A stretch of DNA of 64,000 bases from an uncultured Acidobacteriota bacterium. GTDB lineage: Bacteria; Acidobacteriota; UBA6911; CAINFC01. Under the pieces are notes generated by a model. That model was given only the letters and a program-made list of their open reading frames with translations, did not search any database and was not told the DNA's origin. The stretch covers positions 42,862 to 106,861 of the forward strand of contig CAINFC010000216.1 of assembly GCA_903847975.1 (NCBI GenBank). The letters are read 5' to 3'. Below are positions 43,398-50,790 of the stretch, one piece after another (positions within the stretch are counted from its first letter, which is position 1; the number at the start of each line of letters is the position of its first letter). The translations under genes and the position numbers were made by a program.

Positions 43398-45938
43398 TTA
43401 CCGGACGGCGGTCCGGGAGCGGAACGTCTGTTCCTGATTGCGGTCCGGATCGGACAGGATCACGGTATAGCGGCCAGGTCCTCTCACGGCCGGCTGCACG
43501 GTGCGCTCCTGCAGGCGATAGGTGTAGAGGATTTCGTTGCGGTCTTCGTCGAGGACCTGCAGCACGGGAAGTCCCCAGCCGGGAGGCGCGGAGACCGCTT
43601 CGAGGTGCCACCCGCTCCGGGGCAGCCCGTTGTCGGTCTGGTGGATTTCGATCGGCCAACCCTCGTAGGGCCGGGCGCCCGGCGCCGCAACCTCCACCCA
43701 GCGGGGCCAGTTGGTCAGGGTGATTTTCCGCGAGGAGCGGTCGAAGACGACAATCCCGAAGCCGGGGGCGCGCTGGTGCAGCGCTTTTGGCTCGAAGGGC
43801 ACCGCCAGCGGATTGGAGACCGCGTGGACCGTGATCCGGTTTCCGAATCCGTCCCGGTATTCCCCGGTGTTGCGCGGTGCTCCCGGCTTCCGGTTTCGGC
43901 CCTCCTCCCGCGGATACCACCGCCTCGGCCAGACGTTGGCCACCGAAGGGACGCAAATGGCCCAGCTGGCGTCGTTCCACTCGTCGATCCCGTACTGGAT
44001 GGTGCTGCCCAGATGCTGATCCCCGGCAATGTGCAGGGCCAGAGCCTTGCGCATGGACCGCAGGGCGCGGGTCCTAGGAGTCTGGGGCCAGCCGTTGGAG
44101 TCGTGATCGGCGACCGGTTCTTCATTCTCCGGATACTCGCCCGGTTCCATCACCTTCAGCTTGGGAGTCACCGAATCGGAGGTGGTTCCCTTCGGCAAGG
44201 TGGCCACGTTGGCAAACAGGGTCTGGGAAAGGACCGTTTTCATCCAGACCCCCCCTTTCCAGTCGGCGGCCCATTTTTCCAGGAAGGCCTCCTGACGCGC
44301 CCCGAGAAGTTCCGCCCCCGGCGCATCCCCGTCGCGCGAGGCCTGGTAGGAAGGGTTCTGCGCCCAGCCGTTCACGATCCGGGCCTGGGGGAGCGCCACC
44401 CCGGGAGCCGACTTCCATTTGCGGTCTTCGAGAATCGCCGTGCTCAGCCCGCCGTAGAGCAGGTGCCCGTAATAGACGGTAATCCCCTGGAGGACCGGAG
44501 TCGGGTCGAAGGGATCGGGCATGTGGCTGGTCTGGGTGCGCTGCACCATGTTGACCCACTCGGCCGGCATGGTAAAGCCGCCGCTGTCCTGGCCCGCCAT
44601 ACCGAAACGGTCGGCTTTGCGTCCTCCGGCTCCCCAGATGTTTCCATGGTAGACGTCGTGGTCGTCCGGCAGGCAAACCGAAGGGATGTCTTTCAGGAGC
44701 TCGGCATACTCCCAGCCAAACAGGTACCACTTGCGAAGGTAGTCGAGAGCGGCCATTTCCGGCGGGTCGATCTGGATCCCGTACTCTGCGACTCTTTCGT
44801 AGATATTGTCCCCGGTGAAAAAAAGCAGATCGGGCCGGAAATGGCTCACATGGCGCACCACGTCGGCGTGAGGAAAGCCGAGGTCGTTGTTCCCGGTAAA
44901 AGCGGCGACGACAATCTGCGGCTTGGTTTTGGGGTCTTTGCGGACCGTGCCCCGGTAAACCTGAGATTTGTAGCGCACCTGGTACGGCGTGTCGCGGGAG
45001 TCGTCCCAGTCGGAAATGCGAAATGAGGCGGTGCGCGAAAGCGGCTGGACCAGGGAGGAAGCCGCCTGTTTCCATCCTCCGTCCGGGCCCTGTATTTCCA
45101 GCCGGACCGCTTCCCTGTCCTCCTCTACCGGGGCCATCTGGGCCGTGAGGCGCAAGACCTTTTGCGAGAGGGTATGCAGTGTGAAGAGGATGGGGCCCCA
45201 GGCTCTTTCCGGATGGGAGTCCAGCGCCGAGCCCGCCACCTGCCAGTCCCGGAACCAGAAACGCAGCCCGCCGCCCCGCTGGGTTCCGCGGCGTTCCCCG
45301 AAGCTCTCCCGGGCCTCCGGGGCCACCGGCGTTCGGGGGATCGGACCGGAGCTCGAAACCAGGGCCACTCCTCCCGGGAGCCACGCGGCAGGGATTTCGC
45401 GGCGCAGGCTCCATCCGGGCGTGCCCTTCTTTTCCACGGAAAGAGCGATCTGCATCCCGGCTGCATCGGGGGTGGCGGTCAGCTTCAACCACAGGTCCTG
45501 AAAGGGTTCCGGGACCCGTGGGGCGTCCGGGAGAACTTCGCCCAGGAAAAGCCGGCCGTCCGCGGTCATGCCGGCATTGATTCCGTCGCCGCGGACCGCG
45601 CTGTCCCGGTAGTCCTTCATAGCTCCGCGGATGCCGAAGCGGAAGCCGATGTAGCCTTCCCCTGCCGGGCCCTGATCCTCCTCCAGGCGGCCCATTCGAA
45701 CCTGCATTTCCAGGGTTCCCCGGCGCTCCGAGACCTCGCGGGTCAGGAGAAATACGTTCCGGTCCCCGCCCGGCTGCCGGTTTTCGATCCGGCCGCCGGA
45801 CCACTGCCAGTCCTGAAGAGGGTTGGCCCAGTAATCGGGCCCCAGCCAGGGACGCTTTTCGGCGGGAGCGGCCATTCCCGGGAAAAAAAGAAGAAAGGCG
45901 AGGAAAAAACCCTGAACCATGCGAAAACCGGTTCTCAT
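43398..45938 (-). CDS. Secreted PhoD-like metallophosphatase
   Basis: 846 residues with a signal peptide (MRTGFRMVQGFFLAFLLFFPGMAAPA). The first third is beta-rich (lectin-like, SGGRIENRQPGGDRNVF, MQVRMGRLEEDQ). The PhoD core begins near residue 330 with AAFTGNNDLGFPHADVVRH, then FTGDNIYER, LPDDHDVYHGNIWG and a late HIAGDQHLGSTIQYG, giving the metal ligands of the PhoD/calcineurin-like fold. The likely activity is phosphodiester or phosphomonoester hydrolysis outside the cytoplasm. It is longer than typical PhoD because of the N-terminal extension. It stands between the LacI gene and the GT-TPR gene, with no obvious shared role. Confidence 0.82.
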   Translation of the reverse strand: MRTGFRMVQGFFLAFLLFFPGMAAPAEKRPWLGPDYWANPLQDWQWSGGRIENRQPGGDRNVFLLTREVSERRGTLEMQVRMGRLEEDQGPAGEGYIGFRFGIRGAMKDYRDSAVRGDGINAGMTADGRLFLGEVLPDAPRVPEPFQDLWLKLTATPDAAGMQIALSVEKKGTPGWSLRREIPAAWLPGGVALVSSSGPIPRTPVAPEARESFGERRGTQRGGGLRFWFRDWQVAGSALDSHPERAWGPILFTLHTLSQKVLRLTAQMAPVEEDREAVRLEIQGPDGGWKQAASSLVQPLSRTASFRISDWDDSRDTPYQVRYKSQVYRGTVRKDPKTKPQIVVAAFTGNNDLGFPHADVVRHVSHFRPDLLFFTGDNIYERVAEYGIQIDPPEMAALDYLRKWYLFGWEYAELLKDIPSVCLPDDHDVYHGNIWGAGGRKADRFGMAGQDSGGFTMPAEWVNMVQRTQTSHMPDPFDPTPVLQGITVYYGHLLYGGLSTAILEDRKWKSAPGVALPQARIVNGWAQNPSYQASRDGDAPGAELLGARQEAFLEKWAADWKGGVWMKTVLSQTLFANVATLPKGTTSDSVTPKLKVMEPGEYPENEEPVADHDSNGWPQTPRTRALRSMRKALALHIAGDQHLGSTIQYGIDEWNDASWAICVPSVANVWPRRWYPREEGRNRKPGAPRNTGEYRDGFGNRITVHAVSNPLAVPFEPKALHQRAPGFGIVVFDRSSRKITLTNWPRWVEVAAPGARPYEGWPIEIHQTDNGLPRSGWHLEAVSAPPGWGLPVLQVLDEDRNEILYTYRLQERTVQPAVRGPGRYTVILSDPDRNQEQTFRSRTAVR

Positions 45939-46078
45939 AATAGCCCCTTTGGTAAGAATCGAATCATGGATAAAAAGGAAATATTGGAATATTCCTGCCG
46001 CGGAGTCAATAGTCCGCTGGTCGCGCCAGCCCGTATCGGCCGGGAAGCTTTTCCTTTAGAAAGACCATCGTTATGGGT

Positions 46079-48109
46079 TTATCGGAACAGGGCTTTCAGC
46101 CGCTCCCAGAGCGGCAGAGCAGGGAGGAGATCGATCTGCTGCCGGGCCAGCTGCCGGGTGGTGGTGTCCTGCGGGAAGTGGTCCAGAATGACCTGGAAAT
46201 GGCGTCGGGCTTCCTCTGTTTTTCCCATTTCCCTGCAGGCCATCGCAATGTGGTAATGGGCTCCCGGTGCCTGCCTGCCCTTGGGAAACCGGTCCAGCAG
46301 CTTCTGGAACTCCCCGATCGTCCCGGGGAAGTCGGCTTCCCGCCAGAACGTCACGCCGTGGAAATAGAAGGCATCTTCGGCCAGGGCGGATTCGGGCATG
46401 CGGGTGGTGATAAACCCGAAATGCCGCCGGGCTTCCGCGTGGAGCCCCGCTTCAAGAGCTTTCATTCCCAGGTCGAAAGCTTCCTGCACTCCGCCGGGAT
46501 AAGCCGGCTCGGGCTCGGGTTCCGGTGCGGCGGGCGCGGGGACCTCCGCAGAGGACGATTCCAGCTGCCACAGCCGAACCGGCTCCGGGTCGGGCAGGTA
46601 GGAGAGAGATTCATATTCCCGGATCATTTTCCAGGCCGGCCCCAGCGGCTGATTGAAATGAACCAGGCGGAACCCGCATCCGTAGCAGCTGTAATGAACG
46701 CAGGAGCCGATGCCGCTCACCAGGACGGTTCCCGTCGGCAGCTGCGGCTGGTTCTCGTTCAGCCAGGCCTCGTGCTCGGGGGCCTGGTAAATTCCCACCA
46801 GGGGAACAAACGCCTTGCCCGCGCAGCTATCGCTCAGATAGAGATGCTGCAGAAAAAAGGACTGCCACGATTCCAGGAGGATTTTGGGCGGGCACAACTG
46901 TCGCAGGTCCTCGACCATCTTCTGCTGAATGGAATACTGGATTCGCCCGGGACGGGTCGCATCCACGGCCTGCGCCCAGTTCAGCGGCAGAAGGGCCAGG
47001 CAGAAAACCGCGGGCCAGGCCGGGGACCACCGGCCGCCCGGAAGCCGGGACAGGTCCCAGGCCATTTTGACGGCGTGAAGAGCCATGGGCCAGGACAGAG
47101 GCGCCAGGTAGCGGAAAATCCGGGGCATGGAATAATACTGGTCGAAACGGAAGGCATTCGGAAAAAAATTGATCATCAGGAAAAAAAGCCCGGCCAGGGC
47201 CGCCAGCGCCCAGTCGTTGCGGTCCAGGCCGCCGGACCTCCGGCGCAGAGCGGGCAGCACATTGGCAGCCAGCCGGGCGGCGAACAGAAGAATCCACAAA
47301 TAAGGGATCCAGCCGAACAGCGTGGTTCCGAACTGGGAGCCTTCGAAAAGATAGCCCGGATACTGCCGGAAGAGGAATCCCAGTTCGTTGGCTGGAACCG
47401 GGTAGGTGGCCGAATGGGCCGTCAGAAAGGGGAAGAACATTCCCATCTTCCATTTCCAGAACAGAACGGTCAAGCCGTGCAGGACAAAGCTTGCGCCGCA
47501 AAAAGCCCAGGGGCCCTGCCGGTCGGTCTGGTGTCGAAGCCTCCGAATAAAGTAAAACCCGATCAGCGGCAGCCAGTAGACCACCCAGATTTTGGTGTAA
47601 AACCCGAGCCAGAACAAAACGGCCCAGGCCAGTCCCAACCGCCCGGGTCTGCTTTCCCATCGGGCCCAGGCCAGCAGGGCCAGGGCCATCAGCCACTCCA
47701 GGGTCAGGTCGTTGGAGACCACGGTCCCGATCAGGACTTCAAAGGGAGCCGTGGCCACCACCAGTCCGGCCAGCAGGGCAGCCGGCAGGGGATACTGCCA
47801 GGATCTCATCACAAAGTAAGCCAGGGGGCTCAGGCTGGCCGAGAAGAGCCACAAAGGCAGCATGAAGGCGGTCTCGCTTACCCCCAGCAGCAGAAAGGAG
47901 ACGAAGTGCGGCAGCCAGACCAGGAAGCGGTACTGCAGGACCCCCTGAAAATTCAATCCCCCGGAATAAATGTAATGGGAGAGCTGGAAAAATTCGACAT
48001 CGTCGCAGAGGATGAAGCCGGAAAAAAAGTGCAATCGAATGGCCAGCGCCAGGCAGAAGAGAACCAGAGGATAAAAAAGGCTGGCGATGCGTGGTGTCCG
48101 GAAATGCAT
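46079..48109 (-). CDS. Membrane glycosyltransferase (GT39/ArnT-like) with C-terminal TPR domain
   Basis: 676 residues. About ten hydrophobic segments cover residues 10-410. The first loop has FILCDDVEFFQLSHYI, where the two Asp resemble the acidic catalytic site of GT-C enzymes such as ArnT/PMT. After about residue 550 an acidic proline-rich linker leads to tetratricopeptide repeats (AFDLGMKALEAGLHAEARRHF, YFHGVTFWREADFPGTI, YHIAMACREMGKTEEAR). It probably transfers a sugar from a polyprenyl-phosphate donor outside the membrane; the TPR would recruit partners. It is the last gene of a three-gene operon with two radical SAM proteins. Confidence 0.75.
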   Translation of the reverse strand: MHFRTPRIASLFYPLVLFCLALAIRLHFFSGFILCDDVEFFQLSHYIYSGGLNFQGVLQYRFLVWLPHFVSFLLLGVSETAFMLPLWLFSASLSPLAYFVMRSWQYPLPAALLAGLVVATAPFEVLIGTVVSNDLTLEWLMALALLAWARWESRPGRLGLAWAVLFWLGFYTKIWVVYWLPLIGFYFIRRLRHQTDRQGPWAFCGASFVLHGLTVLFWKWKMGMFFPFLTAHSATYPVPANELGFLFRQYPGYLFEGSQFGTTLFGWIPYLWILLFAARLAANVLPALRRRSGGLDRNDWALAALAGLFFLMINFFPNAFRFDQYYSMPRIFRYLAPLSWPMALHAVKMAWDLSRLPGGRWSPAWPAVFCLALLPLNWAQAVDATRPGRIQYSIQQKMVEDLRQLCPPKILLESWQSFFLQHLYLSDSCAGKAFVPLVGIYQAPEHEAWLNENQPQLPTGTVLVSGIGSCVHYSCYGCGFRLVHFNQPLGPAWKMIREYESLSYLPDPEPVRLWQLESSSAEVPAPAAPEPEPEPAYPGGVQEAFDLGMKALEAGLHAEARRHFGFITTRMPESALAEDAFYFHGVTFWREADFPGTIGEFQKLLDRFPKGRQAPGAHYHIAMACREMGKTEEARRHFQVILDHFPQDTTTRQLARQQIDLLPALPLWERLKALFR

Positions 48110-48157
48110 GGGGCCAAGGGTCGGAATGGGAAATGTTTCTCCAGGGGCCGGAGCCGC

Positions 48158-49177
48158 TCAGGGTCCTTCAAACAGGCGGAAAGGGTACACAGCCGCCAGC
48201 CTTTCCGCAAAGGGAATCCACTTGCGGACCCGCAGGCTGTCGACCAGGAAGCTCAGCAGCAGCAGGGGCCGCTGCGGCTGCCGCACGTGGCACTGCTCGC
48301 AGACCGGGAAGGCGTCCAGGCGGCCGCGGGCATGGGCGGCGCGCATGGCTTTCATGCGCGGGCTGTTCCATATTTCCTCCAGCCGCAGGGAGTTCAGATT
48401 CCCGAGCGAGGGCCCCTGGAAGGAATAGCAGCAGGGAAAGGCCTCCCCGTCGTAGCGCACATACAGGGGACCGCGCCAGAGGATGGCGCAGGGCTGCCGC
48501 CGCCGGATGCCCTTTTCCTCCCGACCGGCGTCGAAGCGGCAGACCTCGTCTTCCTTGATACGGATTTCGTCGATGCCGGAGGCGCGCCAAAGCCGCCGGA
48601 AATCCTCGACCTGGTGGGCATTGCCCTGCAGCCGCACCATCTGGATCACGGTGAAAACCGGCGAGCGCTGCTCCTTTTTCAGTTCCAGGAAACGCAGGAT
48701 GTTCTGCCGGACCTGTTGAAAGTCGGCGCCCGGCCGGTAGCGCTGGTACACGTCCGGAGTGGCGCCGTCGAAGGCAAAGATAATGTAGTCCAGGCCGGAC
48801 TGCAGAAGCTGCCGCGACCGCTTTTCGTCCAGCAGCGTGGCGTTGGTGGAAATCCAGGTGTGCAGCCCTGCCTGGCGGCAGTAGTCGATCATGCGGAAGA
48901 TGTCCCGGCCGAGAAGCGGCTCCCCGCCCCCGAAGGGGATCACGAATTCCAGCTGGTCGCGACCCTGGTCGACTATGCGGCGGAAGAGCTCCCAGTCCAT
49001 ATCCTGCGCCGGAAAGTCCTGCAGCTGGCGCGGGCACATGGGGCAGTGCAGATTGCAGCGGGAAGTACCTTCCAGGATCAGCTGAGCGGGAAAAATCGAC
49101 AGGGTCTCTGCTCCGCGGAGATAACCTCTCAGCAGCTGCAGCCGTCGGCGGAAAGGATATTTCCGCGGCTTATTCAT
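48158..49177 (-). CDS. Radical SAM protein with SPASM-type C-terminus
   Basis: 339 residues. The SAM cluster motif is CNLHCPMC (C41, C45, C48). The core continues with FVIPFGGGEPLLGRDI (GGE motif) and FAFDGATPDVYQRYR. C-terminal cysteines (GEAFPCCYS, FPVCEQCHV) fit a SPASM domain with one auxiliary cluster. The family includes RiPP-modifying and sugar-dehydrating enzymes as well as anSMEs. It overlaps the upstream radical SAM gene by 8 bp (ATGAATAA), so translation is coupled. The substrate is unknown; operon partners suggest a glycan, lipid or cofactor pathway. Confidence 0.82.
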   Translation of the reverse strand: MNKPRKYPFRRRLQLLRGYLRGAETLSIFPAQLILEGTSRCNLHCPMCPRQLQDFPAQDMDWELFRRIVDQGRDQLEFVIPFGGGEPLLGRDIFRMIDYCRQAGLHTWISTNATLLDEKRSRQLLQSGLDYIIFAFDGATPDVYQRYRPGADFQQVRQNILRFLELKKEQRSPVFTVIQMVRLQGNAHQVEDFRRLWRASGIDEIRIKEDEVCRFDAGREEKGIRRRQPCAILWRGPLYVRYDGEAFPCCYSFQGPSLGNLNSLRLEEIWNSPRMKAMRAAHARGRLDAFPVCEQCHVRQPQRPLLLLSFLVDSLRVRKWIPFAERLAAVYPFRLFEGP

Positions 49178-50681
49178 GTCGGTTTCCGGCAAGGGTCCTG
49201 CTTTCTCCGCCGGGAAGGCAGCTGCAGCCCGCGGCCTCGCCTCGCGGGTCGGCAGCCCGGGAAATTTTCAAGGTGTAGCCCAGGTTCTGAAACAGGTACT
49301 TGTTCAGCCCGCGCATGTATTTGAAGAAGACGGCCGGGTTTCTCCAGCTGGCCATCATCTTCGCCAGGCGGCGCGGCCTGGAATAAAAGCTCAGGTAGGT
49401 TTTCAGGTGATACCATTTGATCCGCCGGAAGCTGAACTGCTCGGTGCGAATGTGCGGGGCCATGATATCCAGATTCTGGGGGTCCATATGGGTGCGGTAG
49501 CCCTTTTCGCGGACCATGGCCGCCAGCTCCGTGCCGGGATAAGGCGTGGCGATGGATACCAGGGCGTGGTCCAGGTCGGAATGGCGGGCAAAGCGGATCG
49601 TCTCGTGAATTTCCTGGCGGGTTTCGGTGGGGAAGCCGATCATGAAAAAGCCGCTGGTGGTGATCCCCGCCTGGCGGGCCCAGCGAATGCACTGCTCCAC
49701 CTTGTCCAGCTGCAGCCCTTTGCGGATCAGCTTTTGCACCCGCGGGCTGCCCGACTCGATGCCGATGGCCATGCTGTGCGTGCCGGCCCGGGACAGCAGA
49801 TCGATCAGCTCCCGGTCGGTGCGGTCGGCGCGGATTCCGTTGGGAAACTGCAGGGCGATGTCCATGCCGCTGGCCAGGATCCGCCGGCAGACTTCCTTGG
49901 CCACCGGCATGTTCATGGTGAAGTTGTCGTCGTAAATCAGAAACTCCCGGACGCCATGGGTTTCATAAAGAAAGCGCATTTCCGCCAGGATGTGATCCGG
50001 GGAGCGCTGGCGGAAGGCTTTGCCGAAAATGTCGTGGCAGTAAATGCAATGGTAGGGGCAGCCCCGGCTGGTGAAAATCTGGATGGCCGGTTTTTTCTTC
50101 GGGGCGAATCCCGGAATTTCCTGGCGAAAATAGCGCGGCAGATCCAGAAGGTGGTACGCCGGGAAAGGGATTTGATTCAGGTCCACGCGCTCGGCGGGGG
50201 GCGGGTTCAGGAAAGACTGACCGTTCCGTTTGTAACCGATTCCTCCGATGGTTTCCAATCCTTCAAAGGATGGGCCGCTTTCCAGAAGCCGTACCAGAGG
50301 GATTTCCCCCTCCCCGGCAACGATAAAGTCGACGCAGGGATGGCTCAGGGTTTCCAGCGGGTCGCAGCTCGGCTGTGCTCCTCCGAGCGCGATTTTGAGC
50401 CCCGGGTCCATCGAGCGGATCTGCCGGGCGGTTTCCAGCGCACCGGCGTACTGCACGCTCATGCAGCTGATGCCGGCCAGGCCAAAGGCATGATCCGTCA
50501 GGGCCTGCCGCAGCCGGGTCTGCCAGTTGCTGTCGCCGGCCAGATCCAGGATCCGGGCCCGGTGGCCCTCTTTTTCCAGCCAGGCAGCCAGGAAGGCCAG
50601 ACCGATAGGGTATCCGGTGGCTCTCCCCTGCGACCGGTAGTCGGGCCGAATCAATAATATTTGTCTGGACCGTCTATCCAT
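49170..50681 (-). CDS. B12-binding radical SAM protein
   Basis: 503 residues. Residues about 1-130 form a cobalamin-binding Rossmann domain (ILLIRPDYRSQG, GISCMSVQYAGALETARQI, ALGGAQPSCDP). The SAM cluster motif follows at CPYHCIYC (C208, C212, C215), then IYDDNFTMNM and GIESGSPRVQKLIRKG. These enzymes do methylations, rearrangements or ring chemistry on unreactive carbons. The C-terminal 80 residues are helical (SFYSRPRRLAKMMASW, YMRGLNKYLFQ) and hydrophobic enough to touch a membrane. It is the first gene of the operon with the SPASM protein and the GT-TPR protein. Confidence 0.86.
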   Translation of the reverse strand: MDRRSRQILLIRPDYRSQGRATGYPIGLAFLAAWLEKEGHRARILDLAGDSNWQTRLRQALTDHAFGLAGISCMSVQYAGALETARQIRSMDPGLKIALGGAQPSCDPLETLSHPCVDFIVAGEGEIPLVRLLESGPSFEGLETIGGIGYKRNGQSFLNPPPAERVDLNQIPFPAYHLLDLPRYFRQEIPGFAPKKKPAIQIFTSRGCPYHCIYCHDIFGKAFRQRSPDHILAEMRFLYETHGVREFLIYDDNFTMNMPVAKEVCRRILASGMDIALQFPNGIRADRTDRELIDLLSRAGTHSMAIGIESGSPRVQKLIRKGLQLDKVEQCIRWARQAGITTSGFFMIGFPTETRQEIHETIRFARHSDLDHALVSIATPYPGTELAAMVREKGYRTHMDPQNLDIMAPHIRTEQFSFRRIKWYHLKTYLSFYSRPRRLAKMMASWRNPAVFFKYMRGLNKYLFQNLGYTLKISRAADPRGEAAGCSCLPGGESRTLAGNRHE

Positions 50682-50790
50682 ACGGGATTTAGATTAGCAC
50701 ACCTGCCGCCGGCAGGAAAAGCTCCCGGCCGGGCGCGCCCGGAAAAAGAGGGGTGCCGGACCAGGAGTCCTGATGGCCCGGAAGAACGTT

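Noticed and set aside
46073..49324. 1083-codon plus-strand open frame across the GT-TPR and radical SAM genes
   Set aside because: The minus-strand genes carry clear motifs; the plus frame is Gln/Gly/Pro-rich and crosses two gene borders.
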